Assembly (NCBI GenBank): GCA_032906705.1 | Contig: JAJTZC010000021.1 | Location: 1-21,433 of the forward strand | Source of the DNA: DASPPF01 sp032906705 | GTDB lineage: Archaea; Thermoproteota; Nitrososphaeria; Nitrososphaerales; Gagatemarchaeaceae | Reading direction: 5' to 3' | DNA: 21,433 nucleotides | Shown: positions 7,690-13,657 of the stretch, piece by piece | How the letters are laid out: each line of letters begins with the position of its first letter | Position numbering within the stretch: the stretch's first letter is position 1 | Notes under the pieces: model-generated | The model's database searches: none | Told to the model about the DNA's origin: nothing | What the model saw: the letters and a program-made list of their open reading frames with translations, nothing else | Made by a program: the position numbers and the translations under genes

Positions 7690-8391
7690 CCTGTGGAACG
7701 GCCACATTTCGTTGCGCCAGTAGTGCAGACCTGTCACGAGGCTCACAACTGCTCCACCCACGACAAAGACCACCCACCAGAAGGTTCCGAGCCACTTCTC
7801 AATAGGGGAATACCAAGCGAGAGTGGGCGGTGGCGGATAGGAACGCGAGTCGTCATCGAAGACGTATTGGGCGACCTGAGCCGAATAGAGAGAAGGGTTG
7901 GCGAGAAGACGAGATGCGTTGGCTATCCAGATGAATGGGAGGTATCCCGACCCACTTGTGCCAGTGAACAACCCTTGCCTCAACTCCGCTCCGAGACTGT
8001 TGTTAGGTCTCAGACCAGGGAGGTTTGGGAAGTATCGAGATTGAGCCGTTTCGTTATCATCGATGGATATCAGGGGGGTATTGGACTGGATAGGAACGAA
8101 TGCGAAGCAGATGTATCGGGTGTCATTGTCGTCAAGCCGCAAGACTGTGACATTGAACGAATAGCCGATGGTGTGATACAAAAGGAAGTGACCAGAAATG
8201 GTAAGGTTAGGATTGGCGAGGTGGAACTGGGAGACCATGAAATTATATGTGGTAAGGAAATTGTTTGTGAACTGGGTGACAGCGGCCCTGTTGTCCCAAG
8301 GATTCGATTGGGCCATGATAGGTTGGACAGGACCGAAACCGATGAGGGCCAATGCGAGAACGACCGCAACCAATCTCTCTCTGCGAGCCAA
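7645..8391 (-). CDS. exported, C-terminally anchored protein of unknown function
   Basis: The predicted 248-residue protein starts with a clear signal peptide (positively charged MARRERL, hydrophobic core, likely cleavage near MAQS at 26-29). An extracytoplasmic domain of about 170 residues follows, rich in Asn, Ser, Thr and aromatics with many N-x-S/T sequons (for example NLT, NVT, NDT, NET, NAS). A single transmembrane helix lies at about 203-226 (WWVVFVVGGAVVSLVTGLHY), with a short basic cytoplasmic tail (KKVKHKPK). The topology is type I. I recognise no domain. The start is TTG, chosen because it precedes the signal peptide directly. It diverges from the DUF59 gene. Confidence 0.75.
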   Translation of the reverse strand: MARRERLVAVVLALALIGFGPVQPIMAQSNPWDNRAAVTQFTNNFLTTYNFMVSQFHLANPNLTISGHFLLYHTIGYSFNVTVLRLDDNDTRYICFAFVPIQSNTPLISIDDNETAQSRYFPNLPGLRPNNSLGAELRQGLFTGTSGSGYLPFIWIANASRLLANPSLYSAQVAQYVFDDDSRSYPPPPTLAWYSPIEKWLGTFWWVVFVVGGAVVSLVTGLHYWRNEMWPFHRSGTPKKVKHKPKLN

Positions 8392-8508
8392 TCAGCCTCT
8401 CGCCCGTCCAAGCGGTTCGAGATAGACATATCCCCATCAACCGACGTTGAACAGCATCCTAAATCCCCTTCATCCACCGAGGACTTTCCAGAACCCGCGT
8501 AGGACAAT

Positions 8509-8516
8509 CTTTTATA
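8509..8516 (+). promoter_or_regulatory. TATA box of the DUF59 gene
   Basis: The cttttata centred at 8512-8513, 33-34 bp before the ATG at 8546, is among the clearest TATA boxes in the window. Initiation 25-28 bp downstream would fall around 8538-8541, leaving a very short leader. Confidence 0.55.
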
Positions 8517-8545
8517 GCGGAGACGGGTCTTCGGAGGTGGAATAA

Positions 8546-8893
8546 ATGTCGACAGAACAGGTGGACATCAGAGAGGTGCAGAGACAGGTTTCGAAGATCG
8601 TCGACCCAGAGATTGGGATGCCGATAGTCGAGATGAACCTGATAGACAAGCTCGATCTAAAGGATGGCAACGTGGACGTGGAGTATCATGCCACTACCCA
8701 ATTCTGCCCGCCGGTCTTCGCCCTGAAGATCTCTCAGGACCTTAAGGACAACGTGATGGCGGTGAAGGGCGTCAAGAGCGTCAAGGTAATCGTGACGGGC
8801 CACTACTTCGCTGACGCAATCAACAGGCAGGTAAACAAGCCCGCCGCGCCAGAGGGGCAGGCGCAGTCGCAGCCACAATCACAGCAGGGTTAG
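8546..8893 (+). CDS. DUF59/MIP18 family Fe-S cluster assembly factor (SufT/PaaD-like)
   Basis: The predicted protein is 115 residues; the first 85 or so form the DUF59 domain. Signatures are VDPEIGMPIVEMNLID (19-34, with conserved D20-P21-E22) and the T-x-x-x-CPP motif (C54). This family helps deliver iron-sulphur clusters to target proteins in the cytosol (SufT, PaaD and eukaryotic MIP18 relatives). The last 20 residues are a low-complexity Ala/Gln/Ser tail, probably disordered. A ggaggtg at 8533-8539 looks like a Shine-Dalgarno site, but the TATA position suggests transcription starts at or just after it, so its use is uncertain. The 3' end overlaps the convergent DUF4443 gene by 15 bp. Confidence 0.9.
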   Translation: MSTEQVDIREVQRQVSKIVDPEIGMPIVEMNLIDKLDLKDGNVDVEYHATTQFCPPVFALKISQDLKDNVMAVKGVKSVKVIVTGHYFADAINRQVNKPAAPEGQAQSQPQSQQG

Positions 8894-9499
8894 GGCTGCG
8901 GAGAGCACACCGAGTTTCGCCGTCATAGAATCTTCCGCTCCGCAAAGGACGACTGCGTCACCGCTATGCGGGGAGAGTTTGTCCTTCAACGCTTTCCATG
9001 CTGGGCTCGGGAACTCCTTCTCACAGTCCGAATCCCCGCCGGGGATTGTGAATTTGTCGCCCTTGATCGCATACGTCGTTGCACCCATAGCCCCGACGAG
9101 GATAGCAGAATCCCTCTGCTGAATGCCGCTCCTCACGGTTCGGGCACATCCCCTGACCACGACGGCAGCTTGGTTTCCGCCGACAGTCAACTGAGTACGG
9201 TCGAGCGTCGCAATTGGGGAGAGTTTTCTTCGAAGGCTCGAGTGGAGCCGACGGCCTCTAGCGGTCAGGTGACAGCCTGAGGCGTTGACCTCCGCATAAC
9301 CATCGTCTCGCAGCTTCTTCAATACTGTTCTCACCGCACCCTCTCCCAGCCCTGTCTGCTTAGCCAAGGCCTGCCTCCCAATCGTCCCTCCAGTTCCTAT
9401 TGTGAGGAAGGCAAGGAAGAAGTGAGCCTTTGTGAAGCTGGGTGAAGGACCTTTGCCCCCAGCCGTTGCAAGCTCCAGAAGGGAGGCAAGCGTGGACAA
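8879..9499 (-). CDS. DUF4443 family protein with N-terminal winged helix
   Basis: The predicted 206-residue protein has an N-terminal winged helix-turn-helix (about 25-88) with IGRQALAKQTGLGEGAVRTV (40-59) followed by the wing. The C-terminal domain of about 110 residues resembles archaeal DUF4443 proteins and contains AAVVVRGCARTVRSGIQQRD and AILVGAMGATTYAIKGDKF. Such a layout suggests a ligand-responsive transcription factor, but ligand and targets are unknown. The start is TTG, with a minus-strand gttaaag box at 9526-9532 about 30 bp upstream. It is divergent from the ECF/DUF4430 operon, so it is a reasonable candidate regulator of it; this is inference from position. Confidence 0.75.
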   Translation of the reverse strand: MSTLASLLELATAGGKGPSPSFTKAHFFLAFLTIGTGGTIGRQALAKQTGLGEGAVRTVLKKLRDDGYAEVNASGCHLTARGRRLHSSLRRKLSPIATLDRTQLTVGGNQAAVVVRGCARTVRSGIQQRDSAILVGAMGATTYAIKGDKFTIPGGDSDCEKEFPSPAWKALKDKLSPHSGDAVVLCGAEDSMTAKLGVLSAALTLL

Positions 9500-9566
9500 G
9501 ACACACCGACCTTCTCCTTCCCGCGCTTTAACTGATTACTAGGTTCTACCCGTGTGTTGGGATGGG

Positions 9567-9574
9567 TTTTATAC
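9567..9574 (+). promoter_or_regulatory. TATA box of the ECF/DUF4430 operon
   Basis: A strong ttttatac box 24-27 bp ahead of the ATG at 9594. It favours a leaderless transcript beginning at or near that ATG rather than at the more upstream GTG (9552), which lies before the box. Confidence 0.6.
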
Positions 9575-9576
9575 TA

Positions 9577-9593
9577 GGATGGATTATCCATCC
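9577..9593. promoter_or_regulatory. inverted repeat between TATA box and start codon (candidate operator)
   Basis: This is a perfect 6-bp inverted repeat: ggatgg, five-base spacer attat, ccatcc. It fills the space between the TATA box and the ATG at 9594. A dimeric repressor bound here would block RNA polymerase entry or initiation. It cannot be a hairpin leader if the transcript is leaderless. Confidence 0.45.
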
Positions 9594-10142
9594 ATGGTGC
9601 GTTCCCAGTCCGTCGCAGTGGTTGCGTTGTTCACCTCGACAATCGTAGCTTCCAACTTCGTTCTGGCACAGTTCCCCGACGTCAAGCTTCTGGACACGCT
9701 AGTCTTCGTTGCGTCCTTTGTGTTCGGGCTTGGCACGGGCGCAGCCGTGGCGGTCCTGTCAGAGACAATCTGGAGCTTCGTGAGCCCTTGGGGGATAGCA
9801 GGGAGCATCACGCCATTCCTCGTCATAGGCGAACTCATTTTCGCGGTCGCTGGCTGGGGGGCGGCGAGAGTTTGGGGCGACAGGCTGCAGGCGGTCTCAC
9901 CGAGGTCGCTATTCATAGGTGCAACGATGGCCATCTGCGCCTTCCTCTGGGATTTTGAGACGAACGCTGCAACCGCCCTCATAGCTTACTGGCCGGATCT
10001 CACGCTGCAAAAGCTGGCGGTCACTGAACTCTCAGGGGCAGTCTTCGCTTTGTCGCACGAGTTGAGCGACTTCGCTCTAGGGACGCTGCTGGTGCCGCTG
10101 GTCGTGATCCTGATTCCCCAGATGAGGCAGAGGAGACCATGA
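9594..10142 (+). CDS. ECF-transporter S-component-like membrane protein, possibly for corrinoids
   Basis: The predicted 182-residue protein has five or six transmembrane helices and the length of an ECF S component. The N terminus RSQSVAVVALFTSTIVASNF and the glycine-rich FVFGLGTGAAVAVLSETIW resemble the helix 1 and helix 3 regions of S proteins, which bind the vitamin and pair with a shared EcfT/EcfA energising module (not in this window). An in-frame GTG at 9552 is open, but the TATA box at 9567-9574 and the operator-like repeat point to the ATG at 9594. The following DUF4430 gene starts 1 bp after the stop codon, so the two form an operon. S component next to DUF4430 is an arrangement I associate with B12 uptake; the substrate here is inferred, not shown. 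Confidence 0.65.
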   Translation: MVRSQSVAVVALFTSTIVASNFVLAQFPDVKLLDTLVFVASFVFGLGTGAAVAVLSETIWSFVSPWGIAGSITPFLVIGELIFAVAGWGAARVWGDRLQAVSPRSLFIGATMAICAFLWDFETNAATALIAYWPDLTLQKLAVTELSGAVFALSHELSDFALGTLLVPLVVILIPQMRQRRP

Positions 10143-10143
10143 G

Positions 10144-10839
10144 ATGGTAGCCAGAGGGACATTGCTCGGGGTCGCTGCCGTGGCGCTGGCTACGGCACTC
10201 GTGACCTCTTCGTTGGCTGTCCTCTACTACAGCCAGTACCAGCAACAGAACTCGCAAGCGAAGGCATACCTAGGAGAACTCGACTCCGCCCTCAGGGAGT
10301 ACGGGTCGTTGAACTCCTCGTACCAGGAAGCCTTGCAAGGGTACAACCAGACGATTCTGCTCTTGTCGCAGGCGCTGTCCGGCTTGAACACGAGCTCGCC
10401 CGCTTACGTCGCAGGGAGTCACGAGCTAGCGACCCTGTGGCAGAGCTATCTCAGACTGTCTTCTACGAAGGCCGGCGCGGCGACGTACGCCGTGAACGTG
10501 CTGATAGGATATGGGAACGGGACGCGAAGGTGGTACAACAATACAGCCATACAGCCCAGCTGGAACGCATACGTAGTGACTGTGGTAGTGCTCCGCGGAG
10601 ACATTCAAGCGACTTGGTACCCCCAGTACGGCGAGCATTTCGTTACTGGCCTGGGCGGGGTGGTGGACAATCCCTCTCAGAACAAGGGATGGTTCCTCTG
10701 GACGTGGAACAAGACGGCTTCGTGGAAGATGGCTGAGATCGGTGCGGACGAGATCATGATGCACAACGGCTCGGTCGTGGCATGGTCCTTTTGCGGCTAC
10801 GACCCCATTACTTTCTCGCCCAACTGCAAGAGTCCTTAG
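10144..10839 (+). CDS. exported, membrane-anchored DUF4430 (transcobalamin-like) protein
   Basis: The predicted 231-residue protein has an N-terminal membrane anchor or signal (5-28), then a helical, Gln/Ser/Asn-rich spacer (about 29-108). The C-terminal domain (about 115-220) fits DUF4430: IGYGNGTRRWYNNT, a central strand pair, the GWFLWTWNKTASWK segment (182-195, the family G-W-x-x-x-x-N pattern), and the closing HNGSVVAWSFC. DUF4430 corresponds to the C-terminal beta domain of eukaryotic transcobalamin/intrinsic factor. It is translated right after the S-like gene and probably presents ligand to it at the outer face. A mature cysteine pair (C217, C228) may form a disulphide. B12 binding is inferred. 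Confidence 0.65.
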   Translation: MVARGTLLGVAAVALATALVTSSLAVLYYSQYQQQNSQAKAYLGELDSALREYGSLNSSYQEALQGYNQTILLLSQALSGLNTSSPAYVAGSHELATLWQSYLRLSSTKAGAATYAVNVLIGYGNGTRRWYNNTAIQPSWNAYVVTVVVLRGDIQATWYPQYGEHFVTGLGGVVDNPSQNKGWFLWTWNKTASWKMAEIGADEIMMHNGSVVAWSFCGYDPITFSPNCKSP

Positions 10840-10843
10840 GGGG

Positions 10844-11506
10844 TCAGCGCGCAAGGATGTCGGTGAAATAGAAACGTTCCCGCAAGACCGTTTCCCCGAC
10901 GACCACCTGTAGTCTCTCCTTGAATATCGGGCCGTCGTAAACGAAGGTGTGAAACTCGCCATTCTCGCCGCATGGGTCGACTCTGGCGGGTAGGTCGCGG
11001 AGGAGGGACCGGTCGAACTCCCTCCCGCAGAACTCCTTGCCCAATGCCTTGGGGTCGATGCAGCAGAGGATGGCTTTGAACCCCTTCTCGATGAAGAATC
11101 CGGCCAGCTCACGAGTGGGCCTGCCCCACAGCGGGAAGACGCCCTTCATGTCCAGCTTCGCCAACCTGTCTTCCCTGTACTTTCTGATGTCCTCCAGGAA
11201 GAGGTCGCCGAAGATTACGTGGGCGATTCCCTTCGCCTTGTACTTCTTCAGGGTCCTTGCCATCTGCTCCTCGTACTTCCTATTGGTCGCGCGCTTGGGA
11301 ATCCATACTTGCTCGCTGCGCAGTCCGAGCGCCGACGCCTGCATCTCCAGTAGCTCCCTCCTGACGCCATGCATGCTGATCCTGTCGAAGCCCTTTGTCA
11401 GTGTAGTCAGAATTGCGGCGATTTCGAACTCCCCCTTGGTTGCGACCTCGTACAAAGAAAGTGAACTATCCTTCCCGCCGCTCCAGGACAGGAGGGCTCG
11501 CTTCAC
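10844..11506 (-). CDS. DUF71/COG2102 ATP-pyrophosphatase, B12-salvage-type motif
   Basis: The predicted 220-residue protein is an N-type ATP pyrophosphatase with the P-loop SGGKDS (9-14). It is commonly labelled diphthine-ammonia ligase (Dph6). In true Dph6 the C-terminal signature is EGGE(F/Y)E(T/S); here it is ENGEFHT (181-187), followed by FVYDGPIF. From memory, comparative genomics of the family assigned this ENGEFH variant to a second subgroup linked with B12 salvage genes. The convergent DUF4430/S-component operon ends only 4 bp from its stop codon, which fits. The precise reaction is not established; diphthamide synthesis remains possible. The start is GTG, with a minus-strand cattaag about 28 bp upstream (11531-11537). 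Confidence 0.82.
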   Translation of the reverse strand: MKRALLSWSGGKDSSLSLYEVATKGEFEIAAILTTLTKGFDRISMHGVRRELLEMQASALGLRSEQVWIPKRATNRKYEEQMARTLKKYKAKGIAHVIFGDLFLEDIRKYREDRLAKLDMKGVFPLWGRPTRELAGFFIEKGFKAILCCIDPKALGKEFCGREFDRSLLRDLPARVDPCGENGEFHTFVYDGPIFKERLQVVVGETVLRERFYFTDILAR

Positions 11507-11534
11507 GCTATTTAGTCAGCCCGATGGTTGCTTA

Positions 11535-11678
11535 ATGATTATCGAAGAGGTTATGGCGGGAAGACTGGGTTCCTTTCTGATAGCCGGCCAGTTGTCTCGG
11601 GCGTCTCCCTTCGACCCCAGAGGGTCGCGGTACACGTGCTTTGGGTTGGCAGGCCTCAGCCAGTCGAGAAGAGAGTAG
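11535..11678 (+). CDS. doubtful 47-codon open frame in the gap before the dioxygenase gene
   Basis: The 360 bp between the DUF71 and dioxygenase start codons has no recognisable gene. This ATG frame has a TATA-like ctatttag at 11508-11515 about 23 bp upstream, but the product (MIIEEVMAGRLGSFLIAG and on) matches nothing I know. Overlapping frames on both strands (plus 11528-11797, minus 11516-11755) are equally open with fair codon use, so none can be chosen. The stretch may hold one small gene or a decayed one. Confidence 0.15.
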   Translation: MIIEEVMAGRLGSFLIAGQLSRASPFDPRGSRYTCFGLAGLSQSRRE

Positions 11679-11834
11679 CCGGTCCCTTCATGCGGGCGAC
11701 CCTCAAGCCGTTCAGCTTGATGTGGCGTCTTCTGCTCATGGACATGGGCGTTCATGGTGGATGGCGCGAATTGAAGGATGAAATCAACGAATCCTGACCA
11801 TCAACTCAACGTAGATGACCGTATCTTGACAAGC

Positions 11835-11841
11835 TTTTAAA
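11835..11841 (+). promoter_or_regulatory. TATA box of the dioxygenase gene
   Basis: The ttttaaa box, centred about 29 bp before the TTG at 11867, lies in a locally AT-rich segment. It supports that TTG as a leaderless start. Confidence 0.55.
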
Positions 11842-11866
11842 TCGTAAAAGGTCGTTCGGCGCTACA

Positions 11867-12967
11867 TTGGAGAGCACGGTCTCGACCCTTTCGCTCGACC
11901 GTTACGAGATGAGCGGGGAGAGGGGTTTCTTACCCGCCAGCGATCCGGTTTGGACCTTCGGCGAAGGAGCAGATTCGAACCTGGAGTACCTCGAGAGGCT
12001 GGGAGAACAACTGCCAGAGTTGCTGGAGGGACACAAGCTCAGGGGAATCATCGACGCGATGAAGCCGGTCGAAGAGGGGGCGTTCCGCGGTCTCGACGGA
12101 CCCCACACTGTCATGGCTGCGAGGATCTACGCTTTCCTGACCAGCGCATATGTCCACCAACTCGACGAGCCGAAGGCGAAGGAAATCCCTAAGAGCTTGG
12201 CCCTGCCTTTCGCCCATCTCAGCAAGGAGCTGGGACGGAAGTTCCCAATCCTCTCCTACGATCTCTACGCACTGAACAATTGGAAGAGGCGCGGTACGGG
12301 AGGTGCGATTGAGGTTGACAAGATGGACACAATACAGAAGTTCGTGAAACTTCCAGATGAGCCTTGGTTCATACTCATACACGTGCAGATTGAGTCCGAG
12401 GCCGGCCCCGCGGTCGCTGCAATCGGCAAGCTGCAGCAGGCGGTCATGAGGAAGGATGTCGAAGGGGCGGGGTTCGCCCTGCAGAAGATCTCCGACTCCC
12501 TCGACACGGCCATCAAGACTCTAAGCCGCATGCCCGAAGGGAACAATCCCGACCTCTACGCTTTCACCTTCAGGCCATACATCCAGATGTTCGAGAGCGT
12601 CGGGTACGAAGGGGTGGATGAGTTCGGCAGAATGCCCACGTTCAGGGGTGAGACCGNNNNNNNNNNNNNNNNNNNNNNNNNNNNNNNNNNNNNNNNNNNN
12701 NNNNNNNNNNNNNNNNNNNNNNNNNNNNNNNNNNNNNNNNNNNNNNNNNNNNNNNNNNNNNNNNNNNNNNNNNNNNNNNNNNNNNNNNNNNNNNNNNNNN
12801 NNNNNNNNNNNNNNNNNNNNNNNNNNNNNNNNNNNNNNNNCCTGGAATTCGCGGTCAACTACATCTTCACCAAGGTGGAGGACCCCAGCGGGACAGGAGG
12901 GACACCCTTCATGAAGTGGCTGGGTCAGCTCAGAGACGAGACCGCGGAACACAGGATTCCCGCTTAG
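11867..12967 (+). CDS. indoleamine 2,3-dioxygenase family haem enzyme (interrupted by an N run)
   Basis: The predicted protein matches IDO: RGFLPASDP (19-27), LTSAYVH (91-97), LGRKFPILSYDLYALNNWK (122-140), PWFILIHVQIESEAGPA (166-182), RMPEGNNPDLY, FRPYI (235-239), GYEGV, FRGET (259-263), and after the gap GTGGTPFMKWL. IDO opens the indole ring of tryptophan with O2 to give N-formylkynurenine. Compared from memory with human IDO1, R236 corresponds to R231, T263 to S263, and H172 lies where S167 is. The proximal haem histidine should precede LEFAVNYI; that codon ends in C just after the N run (nnC at 12839-12841), compatible with CAC. The frame is kept across 184 Ns. The start is TTG behind a good TATA box. 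No other kynurenine-pathway gene is present. Confidence 0.92.
   Translation: MESTVSTLSLDRYEMSGERGFLPASDPVWTFGEGADSNLEYLERLGEQLPELLEGHKLRGIIDAMKPVEEGAFRGLDGPHTVMAARIYAFLTSAYVHQLDEPKAKEIPKSLALPFAHLSKELGRKFPILSYDLYALNNWKRRGTGGAIEVDKMDTIQKFVKLPDEPWFILIHVQIESEAGPAVAAIGKLQQAVMRKDVEGAGFALQKISDSLDTAIKTLSRMPEGNNPDLYAFTFRPYIQMFESVGYEGVDEFGRMPTFRGETXXXXXXXXXXXXXXXXXXXXXXXXXXXXXXXXXXXXXXXXXXXXXXXXXXXXXXXXXXXXXXLEFAVNYIFTKVEDPSGTGGTPFMKWLGQLRDETAEHRIPA
12657..12840. other. assembly gap (184 N) inside the dioxygenase gene
   Basis: An uninterrupted run of 184 unknown bases. The reading frame on the two sides agrees if the length is exact (62 codons including the flanking partial ones). Human IDO1 has about 80 residues in the matching interval (from memory), so the true gap may be larger or the archaeal enzyme shorter. 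Confidence 0.97.
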
Positions 12968-12975
12968 TCGAGACA

Positions 12976-13422
12976 TTGAGGAACAGCGTTCCAGCCAGGG
13001 CTACACCCCAGACCCCGGCTGAAGAAGAACAGTTCAAGGCACTGGTCGTTGCCACAATACTCGACTCTAGGACTGAGGAGGCTCTTGTGATGCTCTGCCG
13101 CCATTACCGGGTCTCGGTCCCGAAGCTGGGCGTCGGGGTCCTCGAGGGGCGGACGAAGGGGGTGGCCGCAGTCTACTCGCTACAGAAGAAAGAGATCCTG
13201 GCCGCCAAGCGGGAATATCTATACGACCCGTTCGTGATGGTCCACGAGTTCTACCACCACCTCAGGTCTGTGAGCGGCAAGCACAGGGGTACGGAGAGGC
13301 AGGCCGACGCCTTCGCCAATGAGTTCGTCGAATCCTACAAGAAGGCTGCGGCGAAGGCGAACGCGCTTCGGCAGATGGGGTGGAGCCTGACGGGGACCGC
13401 TGCGAAGAAAGGGGGAGGCTAG
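12976..13422 (+). CDS. small HExxH metallopeptidase-like protein (ImmA/IrrE-like)
   Basis: The predicted 148-residue protein has the zinc-protease motif HEFYH (90-94) in MVHEFYHHL and a downstream E-x-x-A-D-x-F-A (107-114), which supplies the third ligand. This spacing is that of gluzincins such as ImmA/IrrE, which cleave repressor proteins or serve in stress responses. The N-terminal 80 residues are alpha/beta and not recognised. The frame is open from a GTG at 12916, but that overlaps the dioxygenase by 52 bp. The TTG at 12976, 9 bp after the dioxygenase stop, is the more economical start and suggests an operon. No helix-turn-helix partner gene is adjacent. Peptidase activity is predicted from the ligands only. 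Confidence 0.72.
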   Translation: MRNSVPARATPQTPAEEEQFKALVVATILDSRTEEALVMLCRHYRVSVPKLGVGVLEGRTKGVAAVYSLQKKEILAAKREYLYDPFVMVHEFYHHLRSVSGKHRGTERQADAFANEFVESYKKAAAKANALRQMGWSLTGTAAKKGGG

Positions 13423-13577
13423 AGGCCCACAGAGGCCCAGATGTCTTCGTCGTTGTCGAGTTCGGTGAAGCCGCAGCGGTCGCACCTCTTGCCCGCAATC
13501 TCGGCTGTCTTCGAACCACTCTCGATACGTCGACGGTACTCGACCATCTGTCCGGCGCGGCACCTTTCGCAGATCAA
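13419..13577 (-). CDS. small two-CxxC zinc ribbon protein
   Basis: The predicted 52-residue protein has paired cysteines CERC (3-6) and CDRC (32-35) separated by a basic segment (QMVEYRRRIESGSKT), and an acidic C terminus (ELDNDEDIW). This is a one-zinc ribbon. The function is unknown; such small ribbons are frequent in archaeal transcription and translation. The frame extends upstream to 13706, but that part is unlike a protein domain and would overlap the HIT gene. The TTG at 13575-13577 lies about 28 bp downstream of a minus-strand cttattat box (13601-13608), so I start there. It shares a CTAG with the metallopeptidase gene, each stop codon using three of the four bases. Confidence 0.6.
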   Translation of the reverse strand: MICERCRAGQMVEYRRRIESGSKTAEIAGKRCDRCGFTELDNDEDIWASVGL

Positions 13578-13600
13578 CTCCCCGCAGGGGCTCCTCGACG

Positions 13601-13608
13601 ATAATAAG
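13601..13608 (-). promoter_or_regulatory. TATA-like box of the zinc ribbon gene
   Basis: Minus-strand cttattat, centred 27-28 bp before the TTG at 13577. It decides the short start for that gene. Confidence 0.4.
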
Positions 13609-13657
13609 TCCCTTCTGGGCAAAACTTTAGAGAATTGGAGCTGAGTGGAGGGTAGGG

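Noticed and set aside
7364..7795. N-terminal extension of the O-methyltransferase frame (over 140 codons)
   Set aside because: The extension is Arg/Leu/Cys-rich with no family similarity and runs over the ribbon-helix-helix gene and a TATA-like box; the GTG at 7363 fits better.
8533..8539. ggaggtg as Shine-Dalgarno site of the DUF59 gene
   Set aside because: Not rejected outright, but the TATA box places transcription initiation at or after it, so I did not list it as a separate site.
10844..11506. Annotating the DUF71 gene as dph6 (diphthine-ammonia ligase)
   Set aside because: The C-terminal motif is ENGEFHT rather than the Dph6-type EGGE(F/Y)E(T/S), and the neighbours suggest corrinoid use; I withheld the symbol.
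11037..11534. Plus-strand open frame opposite the DUF71 gene
   Set aside because: A shadow of the real gene; Ser/Leu-rich translation with no domain. Only its last part, beyond the DUF71 start, is uncertain.
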